Source: Streptomyces sp. NBC_01335 (GTDB taxonomy: Bacteria > Actinomycetota > Actinomycetes > Streptomycetales > Streptomycetaceae). Taken from it: a stretch of DNA of 64,000 nt. The stretch is taken from NCBI RefSeq assembly GCF_035953295.1, contig NZ_CP108370.1:4121001-4185000 (forward strand), written 5' to 3'. Position 1 is the first letter of the stretch. Each line of letters opens with the position of its first letter. Both the position numbers and the translations under genes were made by a program. The notes below the pieces were generated by a model that ran no database searches, was not told where the DNA came from, and was given only the letters and a program-made list of their open reading frames with translations. Positions 9,098 through 18,520 of the stretch are shown here, in pieces.

Positions 9098-9376
9098 ATA
9101 TCTGCCGCCGCCGAAGCAGATTTACGGGCAATGTGCGGTGAGAATTTATGCCGCCCCGGGCGGAACGTAATTACGTACCGCCCTCTTTCGCTTGCATCGT
9201 GCTACGGTTGTTGAAGTTGCAGTTGTGGTTCCCAAGAACTTCACGCGCTCTTGCCGGTCGTACATCGGTGGGTGCGGTTTTGTATTTCCGGTATTCATCC
9301 CGGACGGGGTAATCATCACGGCGACGTTGGATACGCACAGTGCGTGTCCGCGGGTTATGCCCCCAAGGAGACTGAC
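9098..9376 (+). promoter_or_regulatory. Long AT-richer leader/promoter region of cold-shock gene
   Basis: This 279-base stretch is distinctly less GC-rich than its surroundings. A small hairpin (ATCTGC at 9100-9105 with GCAGAT at 9116-9121) just after the MerR-like stop may end that transcript. A TACGGT hexamer at 9203-9208 is a plausible -10 element, which would leave a 5' leader of about 160 bases. Long structured leaders are typical of CspA-family genes, where they govern cold-inducible translation. The exact transcription start is not determined. Confidence 0.55.
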
Positions 9377-9580
9377 ATGGCTACTGGAACCGTGAAGTGG
9401 TTCAACTCGGAAAAGGGCTTCGGCTTCATCGAGCAGGACGGTGGCGGCGCTGACGTCTTCGCCCACTACTCGAACATCGCCGCCCAGGGCTTCCGCGAGC
9501 TGCAGGAGGGCCAGAAGGTGAACTTCGACATCACCCAGGGCCAGAAGGGCCCGCAGGCCGAGAACATCACCCCTGCCTGA
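9377..9580 (+). CDS. Cold-shock protein (CspA family)
   Basis: The product has 67 residues, the usual length of a single-domain cold-shock protein. The start is the ATG at 9377 behind AAGGAG. Both RNA-binding motifs are intact: KGFGFIEQ (RNP1, about 16-23) and DVFAHY (RNP2, about 29-34). It binds single-stranded RNA or DNA and acts as an RNA chaperone in the cytoplasm. It ends at a strong hairpin (9606-9633) and is followed by a DEAD-box helicase, a common pairing in which the two remodel RNA together. Confidence 0.97.
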   Translation: MATGTVKWFNSEKGFGFIEQDGGGADVFAHYSNIAAQGFRELQEGQKVNFDITQGQKGPQAENITPA

Positions 9581-9605
9581 TCTCGCGCAGACGTTCCACG
9601 CAGCT

Positions 9606-9633
9606 GGGGCCCGCACCTTGGGGTGCGGGCCCC
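9606..9633 (+). terminator. Terminator after the cold-shock gene
   Basis: A perfect 12-bp stem, GGGGCCCGCACC with loop TTGG, begins 25 bases after the cold-shock stop codon. It probably separates that short abundant transcript from the helicase transcript. There is no U-run, as is usual in Streptomyces. Confidence 0.8.
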
Positions 9634-9861
9634 GGCTCGTTGGCGTTTCCGGCCGTGCGGGATGATGTCCCCGGGGGCCGGATTTCTTATTCGCCTGTTC
9701 ATCCGGCGTTTCTTGTTCTTCGACAGGAGTTCCGCTCCCGGTTCTCCTGTTTTCCGTATTTGTCCCGTTCATCGGCTCGTTCTTGCGATTCTGGGCGCCC
9801 TTTCGGTCGTCGCTCTTCACAGAGAATCCCTCGATACGTGCCCATCGAGGAAAGGTTCTGC

Positions 9862-11448
9862 ATGAACCGCGATCGCACGCCCCGCTCGAACGACAGGTTT
9901 TCCCGCACCCGATCCGGTGGTTCGTCCTCCGGAGGCTCCGGGTTCGGCGGCGGCCCGAGGTATTCCGGCGGGGGCCGTCCCGGCGGCTCCGGCGGCGGAC
10001 CGCGCCGCTCCGGCGGCCAGGGCAGCCGCAGGCCCGCGGGCAAGAGCGAGTTCGCCCTGCCCGTCACGATCAACCCGGGCCTCCCGGCGGTCGAGACCTT
10101 CGACGCGATGGAGCTGCCCGCACCCCTGAAGGCGACCCTCGTCACCGAGGGCGTGACCGTGCCGTTCCCGATCCAGGCGGCCACCCTCCCCAACTCGCTC
10201 GCCGGGCGCGACGTCCTCGGCCGCGGCCGCACCGGTTCCGGCAAGACGCTGGCCTTCGGCCTCGCCCTGCTGGCCCGCACGGAAGGCCGCCGCGCGGACG
10301 CCCGCCGGCCGCTCGCCCTGGTCCTCGTGCCCACCCGTGAGCTGGCGCAGCAGGTGACCGACGCGCTCACCCCGTACGCCCGGTCGCTGAAGCTGCGGCT
10401 CGCCACCGTCGTCGGCGGTATGTCGATCGGCCGGCAGGCCAGCGCGCTGCGCGGCGGTGCCGAGGTCGTCGTCGCCACGCCGGGGCGGCTCAAGGACCTC
10501 ATCGAGCGCGGCGACTGCAAGCTGGACCGGGTCACCATCACGGTGCTCGACGAGGCCGACCAGATGGCCGACATGGGCTTCATGCCGCAGGTCACCGAGC
10601 TGCTCGACCAGGTGAACCCGGAGGGGCAGCGGATGCTCTTCTCGGCCACCCTCGACAAGAACGTCGACCTGCTGGTCCGGCGCTACCTGCACGACCCGGT
10701 CGTGCACTCCGTCGACCCGGCCGCCGGTGCCGTCACCACGATGGAGCACCACGTGCTCTACGTGCAGGGTGCCGACAAGTACGCCACCACCACGGAGATC
10801 GCCGCCCGCGAAGGCCGCGTGATCATGTTCCTGGACACCAAGCACGCCGTGGACCGGCTCACCGACCACCTGCTGGCCAGCGGGGTCCGGGCCGCCGCGC
10901 TGCACGGCGGCAAGTCGCAGCCGCAGCGCACCCGCACCCTGGAGCGCTTCAAGACCGGGCACGTCACGGTGCTGGTCGCCACGAACGTCGCGGCGCGCGG
11001 CATCCACGTCGACAACCTCGACCTCGTGGTGAACGTCGACCCGCCGAGCGACCACAAGGACTACCTGCACCGCGGCGGGCGCACCGCGCGCGCCGGCGAG
11101 TCCGGCAGCGTCGTCACCCTGGTGCTGCCCAACCAGCGCCGCGAGATGACCCGGCTGATGCAGGACGCGGGCATCACCCCGCAGATCGCCCAGGTCCGGT
11201 CCGGCGAGGCCGAGCTGAGCCGGATCACCGGTGCCCGGACCCCGTCCGGCGTCCCGGTCACCATCACCAGCCCGCCGTCCGAGCGCCCGAAGTCCAAGTC
11301 CCGGGGCGGTGCCTTCATGGGCCGCGGCCGGGGTCCGGGCGCCGGTGCCCGCTCCGGCGGCGGCGCCGGCCGGGGCCGCCGCACCGATCTGCCGACGCCC
11401 GAGGCGCGCGCCGCCGCCGCGGTGCGCCGGGCCAACCGCGCCGCGTAA
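9862..11448 (+). CDS. DEAD-box ATP-dependent RNA helicase
   Basis: The product has 528 residues. The ATG at 9862 follows GAGGAAAGG, so longer upstream readings are rejected. A Gly/Ser/Arg-rich N-terminus (1-60) precedes the helicase core. Motifs in order are the Q motif with PFPIQAAT, Walker A RTGSGKT (about 119), PTRELAQQ, VLDEADQM (about 228), FSATLD (about 259), TNVAARGIHVD and HRGGRTARAG (about 402; more usual HRIGRTGRAG). The C-terminus is again basic and Gly-rich, typical of RNA-binding tails. It probably unwinds structured RNA at low temperature beside the cold-shock protein. Confidence 0.95.
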   Translation: MNRDRTPRSNDRFSRTRSGGSSSGGSGFGGGPRYSGGGRPGGSGGGPRRSGGQGSRRPAGKSEFALPVTINPGLPAVETFDAMELPAPLKATLVTEGVTVPFPIQAATLPNSLAGRDVLGRGRTGSGKTLAFGLALLARTEGRRADARRPLALVLVPTRELAQQVTDALTPYARSLKLRLATVVGGMSIGRQASALRGGAEVVVATPGRLKDLIERGDCKLDRVTITVLDEADQMADMGFMPQVTELLDQVNPEGQRMLFSATLDKNVDLLVRRYLHDPVVHSVDPAAGAVTTMEHHVLYVQGADKYATTTEIAAREGRVIMFLDTKHAVDRLTDHLLASGVRAAALHGGKSQPQRTRTLERFKTGHVTVLVATNVAARGIHVDNLDLVVNVDPPSDHKDYLHRGGRTARAGESGSVVTLVLPNQRREMTRLMQDAGITPQIAQVRSGEAELSRITGARTPSGVPVTITSPPSERPKSKSRGGAFMGRGRGPGAGARSGGGAGRGRRTDLPTPEARAAAAVRRANRAA

Positions 11449-11463
11449 TCTCCTCTACGGCTA

Positions 11464-11505
11464 CGCCCCCGTCCTCCGGTCCTTCGCGACCGGTGGGCGG
11501 GGGCG
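11464..11505. terminator. Bidirectional terminator between convergent genes
   Basis: A long hairpin lies between the helicase stop (plus) and the MMPL stop (minus). The outer arms are CGCCCCCG and CGGGGGCG, and the inner arms are CCGGTC and GACCGG around CTTCGC. It can serve both strands. Confidence 0.75.
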
Positions 11506-11523
11506 CTGTCGTGCGTACCGCCG

Positions 11524-13809
11524 TCAGGTCTTGCGGTCCGGGGCCGCGCCCGGACCCTCCGCGTCCAGGTGCGGCAGCAGCCGGTCCAGCCACCGGGGCG
11601 TCCACCAGGCGGCCCGGCCCAGCAGAGTCATCACGGCGGGCACCAGCAGCAGCCGTACGACCGTCGCGTCGATGAGCACGCTGGCGGCGAGGCCCAGGCC
11701 CAGCATCTTCACCACGATGTTGTCGCTGATCAGGAACGCCGCGAAGACGCTCACCATGATCAGCGCCGCGCAGGTGATGACCCGGGCGGTGATCTCCAGC
11801 GCGTGCGCCACGCTGCCCCGGGGGTCCCCGGTGCGCAGCCAGGCCTCGTGGATGCGGGAGAGCAGGAAGATCTCGTAATCCATGCTCAGCCCGAAGACGA
11901 TCGCGAACATCATCATCGGGACGTAGCTCTCGACCGGCACCTTCCCCGACACGCCGAGCGCCGGACCGCCCCACCCCCACTGGAAGACGGCGACCACCAC
12001 CCCGTACGAGGCGGCGATCGAGAGCACGTTGAGGGCCGCCGCCTTCACGGCGACGAGCAGCCCCCGGAACACCACCAGGATCACCAGGAACGCCAGCCCG
12101 ACGACGACCAGGATGATCAGCGGCAGGCGGCCGGCGACGATGTCCAGGAAGTCGACCTGGGCGGCGGTGGTGCCGGTGACGTACGTCTGCGCCTCGTACC
12201 CCGCCACGGCCTTCGGCAGGACGGTGTCCGTGAGGTCGTTGGTCAGGGCGGTGGTCCGCTCGTCCTGCGGGGCGGCGACGGAGTACGCGGTCGCGGTCAG
12301 CACGTCCCCGTCCGAGGTGGCGGTGAGCTGCGTGACCGTCGTGGCGTCGGTCACCCCGGCGAGGGCCTGCTGCGCCTGCGAGGAGAGCGCCGCCCGGTCC
12401 GCCTGCGGCACGTCGCTCTGGTCGATCACCAGCGTCAGCGGGCCGTTGGAGCCGGGACCGAAGGCGGACGACATCAGGTCGTACGCCCGCCGGTCGGTGA
12501 ACGACTCCGGGTCGGCGCCGTCGCCGATGTGTCCCAACTGGATGAAGAACAGCGGGAAGGCGAGCACCGCCAGCACCACCACCCCGCCCACCAGGAACCA
12601 CCAGGGCCGCCGCTCCACCCGCTCCGCGTACCGGTGCCGGCCGCCGTGGACGCTCTCGCCCGGCGCCGCGTCCGTCTCGGCGATCGGCCTGCGCACCCGG
12701 ACCCGGTCGATGTGCCGGCCGATCAGCCCGAGCAGGGCGGGTACGAGGGTCAGCGCGCCGGTCACCGCGGTGACCACGGTGACCGCCGCCGCGAGCCCCA
12801 GCTTCCCGATGAAGCCGATGCCGGACACCCAGAGCCCGGAGAGCGCGATGATCACCGTGCAGCCGGAGAGCAGCACCGCCCGCCCGCTGGTCGCGGCGGC
12901 GTTCCCGGCGGCGGTGGCCGGATCCTGGCCGTCCATGAGGTTCTGCCGGTGCCGGGTCACCAGGAAGAGCGCGTAGTCGATGCCGACGCCGATGCCGATC
13001 ATCGTGGCGAGCGTCGGGGAGACGGTGGCGAACGTCCACACGGCCGCCGGCAGTCCCAGCAGCGCCAGCCCGCACACCGCGCAGAACAACGCCGTGACCA
13101 GCGGGAGGAGCGCCGCCAGCAGGCTGCCGAAGCCGATCAGGAGGACGAGGACCGCCACGCCGAACCCGATCGCCTCGCTGGTGCGGTCGTCGGCCTCGGG
13201 GCGCGCCAGCTCGCCGAGCGGACCCCCGTACTCCACCTGTGCCCCCGCCGAACGCAGCGGCCGCACCGCCTGGTCCACCCCGTGCAGGTAGTCCGATCCG
13301 AGCGTGGAGGGCTGCACGCTGAAACGGACCGTGATGTACGCCGTCTTCCCGTCCGAGGAGAGCGGCCCGGTGTCCGGTGTCCCGGTGGGCGGCGGGGTCG
13401 GCCGGGTGCCGGACGGCGGCAGCGGGTTCTGCACGGAGAGCACGTCCGGCAGCTTCTGGAGGCTGCCGACCGCCGAGGAGACCTGGCCGGAGAGGTCGGT
13501 GAGGGGCTTGTCCGCGTCGTGCAGGACGATCTGGCTGCTGTACCCGCCGGCCGAGGGCGCGTGCGCCTGGAGGACGTCCAGCCCGTCCTGGGACTGCGTA
13601 CCGGGGAGCGAGAAGTCGTCGGAGTAGTCACCGCCGTACGCGTGGACGAGCACCTGGAGCCCCGCCGTCGCCACCACCCACACCACCAGCACGACGACGA
13701 AGTGCCGGGCGCACCACGCACCGAGGCGGCGCAGGCCGCCGGCGGGGCGCTGCGCACCGCCCTCGCGGCGCGGCGGCGGGACGGACTTCGCGGCCGGTGA
13801 CGACGGCAT
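11524..13809 (-). CDS. MMPL-family RND transporter
   Basis: The product has 761 residues. The ATG at 13809 has GGGAGG four bases upstream. The RND layout is clear: one N-terminal membrane helix (about 38-58), a large extracytoplasmic loop, a six-helix block (about 190-370, including [19 protein letters not shown]), a second loop, and a final helix block (about 545-740, including [18 protein letters not shown]). The family exports lipids, antibiotics or drugs using the proton gradient and includes ActII-3-like exporters. No TetR regulator or biosynthetic genes are adjacent, so the cargo is unknown. The promoter side is unusually repetitive (13815-13915). Confidence 0.93.
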   Translation of the reverse strand: MPSSPAAKSVPPPRREGGAQRPAGGLRRLGAWCARHFVVVLVVWVVATAGLQVLVHAYGGDYSDDFSLPGTQSQDGLDVLQAHAPSAGGYSSQIVLHDADKPLTDLSGQVSSAVGSLQKLPDVLSVQNPLPPSGTRPTPPPTGTPDTGPLSSDGKTAYITVRFSVQPSTLGSDYLHGVDQAVRPLRSAGAQVEYGGPLGELARPEADDRTSEAIGFGVAVLVLLIGFGSLLAALLPLVTALFCAVCGLALLGLPAAVWTFATVSPTLATMIGIGVGIDYALFLVTRHRQNLMDGQDPATAAGNAAATSGRAVLLSGCTVIIALSGLWVSGIGFIGKLGLAAAVTVVTAVTGALTLVPALLGLIGRHIDRVRVRRPIAETDAAPGESVHGGRHRYAERVERRPWWFLVGGVVVLAVLAFPLFFIQLGHIGDGADPESFTDRRAYDLMSSAFGPGSNGPLTLVIDQSDVPQADRAALSSQAQQALAGVTDATTVTQLTATSDGDVLTATAYSVAAPQDERTTALTNDLTDTVLPKAVAGYEAQTYVTGTTAAQVDFLDIVAGRLPLIILVVVGLAFLVILVVFRGLLVAVKAAALNVLSIAASYGVVVAVFQWGWGGPALGVSGKVPVESYVPMMMFAIVFGLSMDYEIFLLSRIHEAWLRTGDPRGSVAHALEITARVITCAALIMVSVFAAFLISDNIVVKMLGLGLAASVLIDATVVRLLLVPAVMTLLGRAAWWTPRWLDRLLPHLDAEGPGAAPDRKT

Positions 13810-13814
13810 GGGAC

Positions 13815-13915
13815 CTCCCGATGGCCTCCCGATGGCGCTCCGTGGCGCGCCATGGCTCCACGGCGCTGCATGGCTCCGTGGCGCTCCAGCTGCACGGCGC
13901 TGCATGGCGCTTCAT
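13815..13915. repeat. Imperfect repeats upstream of the MMPL gene
   Basis: The 100 bases before the transporter start are built from reiterated words. CACGGCGCTGCATGG occurs at 13859 and again at 13893 (34-base spacing), CTCCGTGGCGC occurs twice, and ATGGC words recur throughout. The block ends at a locally AT-richer stretch near 13912. It could hold operators or be a slippage product. Confidence 0.6.
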
Positions 13916-14086
13916 TCAAAGCGTGCCGGGACGGGGCGGCACGCGGGGGCGGGGGGAACGGGTGACGGCGGGGGCCGGGGGGCCGGGCGCAGGTGCGGGG
14001 TGGGGAGACCCGGCGGGGGCTGTCCCCACCCCGGGCCTCCCGGCTGCCGGATGGGTGCGCGGCGCTTGGTCAACCACCCTTCTGCC

Positions 14087-15601
14087 ATGGCTACTTACCG
14101 GAACAACGCCCTGCTGGCCGCACTCTCCGCCACCGCCGTCGCGGCGACCCTGACCTGCGCCGTCACCCCGGTGGCCCAGGCCGCCCCCGCCCGGCCCGCG
14201 CGCACCGCCGCCCCCGCCCTGGAGTGGCGGCCCTGCACCGGCGGGCTCGCCGGACAGGAGTGCGCGGACCTCCCCGTACCGCTGGACTACGCCCGCCCGG
14301 ACGGTGCCACCCTCACCCTGGCCGTCTCCCGGCTGCGCACCGGCCGGCCCGGCGCCCGGCGCGGCACGCTGGTGGTGATCCCCGGCGGGCCCGGCAGCTC
14401 GGGCGTCCAGCGGCTGACGCAGAAGGGCGCGGCGCTGCGGGATTCGACGGAGGGCCGCTACGACCTGGTCTCCCTCGACCCGCGCGGGGTCGGCGGCTCC
14501 ACGAAGGCCGGCTGCGGGCTCGCCGAGGAGGACCGCATGCTCACCGCCCTGCGGTCCTGGCCCGCCGCCGACGGCTCGATCGACGAGAACATCGCCCGCT
14601 CCCGGCGTACCGCCGAAGCCTGCGCGCGCAACGGCGGCGAGGTGCTCCGCAGCTTCACCAGCGCCAACCAGGTCCGCGATCTCGACCGGTTCCGGCAGGC
14701 CCTCGGCGAACGGAAGATCTCGGCGTGGGGCGTCTCGTACGGGACCTACATCGGGGCCCAGTACGCGCAGGCGTACCCCGGCCGGGTCGACCGGCTGGTG
14801 CTCGACAGCAGCGGCGACCCCGACCCGGCGCGCGTCGAGCGCGGCTGGCTGGCGAACATGGCGCGCGGCGCCGCCGACCGCTTCCCCGACTTCGCCGCCT
14901 GGGCCTCCGACCCGGCCCGCGAGACGGACGGACTGCGGCTCGCCGAGCGCCCCGAGGACGTCGGACCGCTGCTCCTGGACCTCGCCGCGCGCCTCGACCG
15001 GGCCCCCCGGGAGTCGAGCGTGCCGGGCGCCCCGCTCACCGGGAACGGCCTGCGCCAGGAGCTCCAGAACGCCCTGTACTCCGACAGCGCGTTCGCCGGG
15101 TTCGCCGCGCTGGTGCGGTCCGTGCAGGACCCGCAGGCCGTGCCGGTACTGCCGCCGGAGCTGGTCCACCCGCTGCCGGACCAGGACGCGGCGCTGATGG
15201 TCGCGGTGATCTGCAACGACGTGACGTGGCCCGCCGGCACCGGCGCGTACCGCGAGGAGGTCGCCGCCGACCGGGAGCGGTACCCGCTGACCGCCGGGAT
15301 GCCCGCCAACATCACCCCCTGCTCGTTCTGGCGGAACCAGCCGGCCCGCGAGCCGGCCACGCTCACCGCCGACGGCCCCTCGGACATCCTGATGATCCAG
15401 AGCCTCCGCGACCCCGCCACCCCGTACAGCGGCGCCCTGAAGATGCGCGCGGCACTCGGCGCGAAGGCCCGCCTCGTCACCGTCGGGCACGGCGGCCACG
15501 GGATGTACCTCGGCAACGGCAACGCCTGCGGCGACCGGACCGTGAACACCTTCCTCACCACCGGCCGGCGGCCGGCGCGGGACGCGTACTGCGCGGACTG
15601 A
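14087..15601 (+). CDS. Secreted tripeptidyl-aminopeptidase-like alpha/beta hydrolase (S33/TAP family)
   Basis: The product has 504 residues. The ATG at 14087 opens a Sec signal peptide (cleavage near VAQAAPA, about 31-35); an ATG at 14051 would add 12 residues, and neither has a clear ribosome site. The oxyanion region IPGGPGSSG, nucleophile elbow GVSYGT (Ser about 216), acid SLRDPATPY (about 440) and GHGGHGMY (His about 467) form the triad. The C-terminal TAP-like domain is complete. Streptomyces TAP and SlpD/E relatives remove tripeptides from secreted proteins. A terminator-like hairpin follows at 15664. Confidence 0.9.
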   Translation: MATYRNNALLAALSATAVAATLTCAVTPVAQAAPARPARTAAPALEWRPCTGGLAGQECADLPVPLDYARPDGATLTLAVSRLRTGRPGARRGTLVVIPGGPGSSGVQRLTQKGAALRDSTEGRYDLVSLDPRGVGGSTKAGCGLAEEDRMLTALRSWPAADGSIDENIARSRRTAEACARNGGEVLRSFTSANQVRDLDRFRQALGERKISAWGVSYGTYIGAQYAQAYPGRVDRLVLDSSGDPDPARVERGWLANMARGAADRFPDFAAWASDPARETDGLRLAERPEDVGPLLLDLAARLDRAPRESSVPGAPLTGNGLRQELQNALYSDSAFAGFAALVRSVQDPQAVPVLPPELVHPLPDQDAALMVAVICNDVTWPAGTGAYREEVAADRERYPLTAGMPANITPCSFWRNQPAREPATLTADGPSDILMIQSLRDPATPYSGALKMRAALGAKARLVTVGHGGHGMYLGNGNACGDRTVNTFLTTGRRPARDAYCAD

Positions 15602-15636
15602 GGCTTCCACCGGCTCCCGTGGACGGGGACGGGCCG

Positions 15637-15694
15637 CCGGGGCGTGTCCGTCCCTCGTGGGTGGGGGGCGGACATACCGGGGCGTGTCCGTCCC
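15637..15694. repeat. 18-bp direct repeat after the peptidase gene
   Basis: CCGGGGCGTGTCCGTCCC occurs at 15637-15654 and again, identically, at 15677-15694. The second copy supplies the right arm of the terminator hairpin, so the duplication may have copied a terminator element. Confidence 0.7.
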
Positions 15695-15695
15695 C
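15664..15695 (+). terminator. Probable terminator after the TAP-like gene
   Basis: GGGGGGCGGACA pairs with TGTCCGTCCCCC across the loop TACCGGGGCG, with one mismatch. It lies between the peptidase stop and the antiporter start, so the two genes are probably separate transcripts. Confidence 0.6.
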
Positions 15696-15720
15696 CGCCC
15701 GGGCGGCGGGCTCTTGCAGG

Positions 15721-16956
15721 ATGCGAACGGTGGACAACCCCGGCACCCTCATCCTGATCATGGCCATGGCCGCCCTTGCGCCGCTGCTCGCCGCCTCCGT
15801 CTCGCGGCTGCTCTCCGTACCCGTGGTGATCTTCGAGATCCTGCTGGGCATCCTGATCGGCCCGGACGTCCTCGACTGGGCCCACCACGACCAGGTGATC
15901 GACGCCCTCTCCGACCTGGGCCTGTCGATGCTGATCTTCCTCGCCGGGTACGAGATCCGGTTCGCGGACGTCGGCGGCCCGGTGCTGCGGCGGGCGGGCG
16001 GTGCCTGGGTGGTCTCGCTCGTCCTCGGGCTCGGCATCTCCCTGGCGCTCAACGGCGGTGACCTCGCCCGGAGCCTGGTCATCGGCACCGCCCTCACCAG
16101 CACCGCGCTCGGCGCCGTCCTGCCGATCCTGCGCGACTCGGGGCGGCTGGAAGGCCGGTTCGGGACGGTGGTCACCGGGTTCTGCGCGGTCGGCGAGTTC
16201 GGCCCGATCATCGCGATGGCCCTGCTCTTCAGCGGGCGCAGCCCCGGAGCGGCGAGCGTGGTGCTGGCCGTGTTCGCGGTGGTGACGGCCGGCGCCGTCT
16301 GGTGGGCGTCCAGGCCCCGGCCGGCCTGGTTCGGCCGTCTCGTCGCCACAACCCTGCACAGCAGCTCCCAATTCGCGGTGCGCTACGTGATGCTGCTGCT
16401 CGCCGCGATGCTCGGCCTCTCCGAACTCTTCGGCCTGGACACTCTCCTCGGCGCGTTCGCCGGGGGCATGCTGACCCGGATCATCCTCCGGGGCTCGGTG
16501 CCGGAGAGCAGCGGGACGATCCTCTCCAAGGTCGAAGCCATCGGCTTCGGATTCCTCGTGCCGTTCTTCTACGTCGTCACCGGGATCGACTTCGACCTCC
16601 GGGCCCTCCTCGACGGCGGACGCCCCCTGGCCCTCCTCCCCGTCTTCCTGCTCCTCTTCCTGGTGGTGCGCGGCGGCCCCGTCTTCGCGTTCGCACCTCC
16701 CGACCTGTCCTCGCGCCCGGAGCGCGGTGCGCTCGCCCTGTACGCGGCCACCTGCCTGCCCCTCGTCGTCGCCATCACCACGATCGGCCTCGACGAGAAG
16801 GTGATCGGTACGGGGGAGGGCGCGGCGCTGGTCGGCGCGGCCATGGTCTCCGTCCTGGTGTTCCCGCTGCTGGCGCCGTGGCTGCTGGAGCGGAAGGAGG
16901 GCCCGGACGCGGGGGCCGGGGGCGCCCGGGCGGAGCGGGGCGGGGAGGCGTGGTGA
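15721..16956 (+). CDS. Cation:proton antiporter (CPA2 family)
   Basis: The product has 411 residues and about twelve membrane helices. The conserved CPA2 pattern is visible: FEILLGILIGPDVL, DLGLSMLIFLAGYEI, a central TSTALGAVLPIL and a late VPFFYVVTGIDFDL helix. The start at 15721 (ATG after TTGCAGG) leaves only a short hydrophilic lead. There is no cytoplasmic TrkA-N domain, so it is a minimal KefB/NapA-like exchanger of Na+ or K+ for H+. Ion specificity cannot be read from the sequence. Confidence 0.9.
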   Translation: MRTVDNPGTLILIMAMAALAPLLAASVSRLLSVPVVIFEILLGILIGPDVLDWAHHDQVIDALSDLGLSMLIFLAGYEIRFADVGGPVLRRAGGAWVVSLVLGLGISLALNGGDLARSLVIGTALTSTALGAVLPILRDSGRLEGRFGTVVTGFCAVGEFGPIIAMALLFSGRSPGAASVVLAVFAVVTAGAVWWASRPRPAWFGRLVATTLHSSSQFAVRYVMLLLAAMLGLSELFGLDTLLGAFAGGMLTRIILRGSVPESSGTILSKVEAIGFGFLVPFFYVVTGIDFDLRALLDGGRPLALLPVFLLLFLVVRGGPVFAFAPPDLSSRPERGALALYAATCLPLVVAITTIGLDEKVIGTGEGAALVGAAMVSVLVFPLLAPWLLERKEGPDAGAGGARAERGGEAW

Positions 16957-17130
16957 GGGGCCCGGTGAGGGGGCGGGGCCGGGAGGTTCGAGGGGGCGGG
17001 GCCGGGCGGGGCCCGGGGGCCTCGTCCGACCCGTGTCCCGTACAACCTCGCAGGTCATCGGGGTCGGGCCGACTTCACCCGGATGCCCCGCTCTCCTGCG
17101 AAGTCCGGCGCGGCGACGCAGGGTGGACCC

Positions 17131-17934
17131 ATGTGGTCCCGCCGATTGGCCGCAGGAGCCGTACTCCTGACCCTGGCCTTCCTGATACTCCAGGACGGCC
17201 CCGCCGCGCATGCTCCCCCTCCGGAGCGCGCCGCCGCCGTCGCCCCGGAGCGCATTCGGGTGCCCGCCGCACCCCCGATCGTCAGCCGCGCCCAATGGCA
17301 CGCCGACGAGAAGATCGTGAAGGAGAAGGCGCAGTACACCGGGGCCGCCCGGGCCGTCTTCATCCACCACACGAACAACGGCAACCGGTACGACTGCGCC
17401 GACGCCCCCGAGATGATGAAGGCCGTCCAGGCCGACCACGTCAACGACGAGGGCTGGGACGACATCGGCTACAACTTCGTCGTCGACCGCTGCGGCACCA
17501 TCTACGAAGGCCGCGCCGGCGGAGTCACCCGCCCGGTGCGCGGCGCCCACACCAAAGGCTTCAACGCCGACACCGTCGGCATAGCCGCCCTCGGCACCTT
17601 CACCGACCCGAACACCCCCGTACCGCAGCCCATGCTGGACGCCATCGAGCGCATCGCCGCGTGGAAGCTGCGCCCCGGCACCGACCCGCGCGGCGACGTC
17701 ATCCTGACCTCCACCAACAGCGAAAGCCTCTACCCCAAGGGCAACCACGCCGACCTGCAGGTCATTTCGGGCCACCGCGACAGCTACGGCACCGACTGCC
17801 CCGGCGAGGCGCTGTACGCCAAGCTCCCCGAAATCCGCGAGAAGACCGCCGCCCTCCGCAAGGCCGTCAGCGGCAGCGCGGACCTCCTCCCGGCGAAGGC
17901 CCAGGCGGCACGGAAGCAGCCTGCGCGGCGGTGA
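17131..17934 (+). CDS. Secreted N-acetylmuramoyl-L-alanine amidase with PGRP fold
   Basis: The product has 267 residues. The ATG at 17131 gives a compact signal peptide (basic MWSRR, then a hydrophobic run, cleavage near AAHA); an in-frame ATG at 17083 would put 16 hydrophilic residues in front. The amidase_2/PGRP domain covers about 55-240. Zinc ligands appear as FIHHTNNG (about 76-83) and GHRDSYGTDCPG (about 213-224), the latter with the ligand pair His and Cys. It hydrolyses the amide between muramic acid and the stem peptide outside the cell. It converges on the VOC gene. Confidence 0.92.
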   Translation: MWSRRLAAGAVLLTLAFLILQDGPAAHAPPPERAAAVAPERIRVPAAPPIVSRAQWHADEKIVKEKAQYTGAARAVFIHHTNNGNRYDCADAPEMMKAVQADHVNDEGWDDIGYNFVVDRCGTIYEGRAGGVTRPVRGAHTKGFNADTVGIAALGTFTDPNTPVPQPMLDAIERIAAWKLRPGTDPRGDVILTSTNSESLYPKGNHADLQVISGHRDSYGTDCPGEALYAKLPEIREKTAALRKAVSGSADLLPAKAQAARKQPARR

Positions 17935-17965
17935 GGGGCGGGGCGGCGGCCCGTCGGTGGGTGCC

Positions 17966-18343
17966 TCAGCCCTTCGCCCGCTCCTGCGCGCTGCGCTCGA
18001 CGCACAGCTCGTTGCCCTCCGGATCGTGCAACGTCACCCACCCGGCACCGCCCGGCTTCCGGTGGTCCTCGTACAACGTGGCCCCGAGACCCACCAACCG
18101 GGCCACCTCCTCGTCCCGGGTGCGGTCCTGGGGCTGGAGGTCGAGGTGCAGCCGGTTCTTGACCGACTTCCGGTCCTCGACCGCGACGAACAGCAACGCG
18201 TGCGCGCCCGCCGTGACCGAAGCCTCGGGGTCCCCCGGAAAGTCGTCCTCGGCGAGCTTGCCGCCCAGGGCGGCGGCCCAGAAACTCGCGAGCGTGTGCG
18301 GATCGGCGCAGTCGACGGTGATGTGGCGTATCGCAGAAGTCAT
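17966..18343 (-). CDS. VOC-superfamily protein (glyoxalase-like)
   Basis: The product has 125 residues with one vicinal-oxygen-chelate fold in two beta-alpha-beta-beta-beta halves (IRHITVDCADP at the start and WVTLHDPEGNELCVE at the end). Potential metal ligands are His7, His76 (RLHLDLQ) and Glu119 (NELCVE). Proteins of this type include dioxygenases, glyoxalases and antibiotic-sequestering proteins, and the sequence does not discriminate. The ribosome site is weak (CTGGG). The following 177 bases up to the next gene hold nothing recognised. Confidence 0.85.
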   Translation of the reverse strand: MTSAIRHITVDCADPHTLASFWAAALGGKLAEDDFPGDPEASVTAGAHALLFVAVEDRKSVKNRLHLDLQPQDRTRDEEVARLVGLGATLYEDHRKPGGAGWVTLHDPEGNELCVERSAQERAKG

Positions 18344-18520
18344 GGGACCCAGCCGATCACGGGAGGGGGCCGGTGCGCAGGGGATTGTTACGTGCGGGGC
18401 CTCGGACGGGGTGGACCGTGGGGAGCTTCGTCGCGGGTGACGGGAGGTTGGTGCAGTCCTGGTCGGCCAGGGCGCGCACGCCCACCCGGCCCTTGGGGAA
18501 GGTGGTGTCGGTGACGTCCG

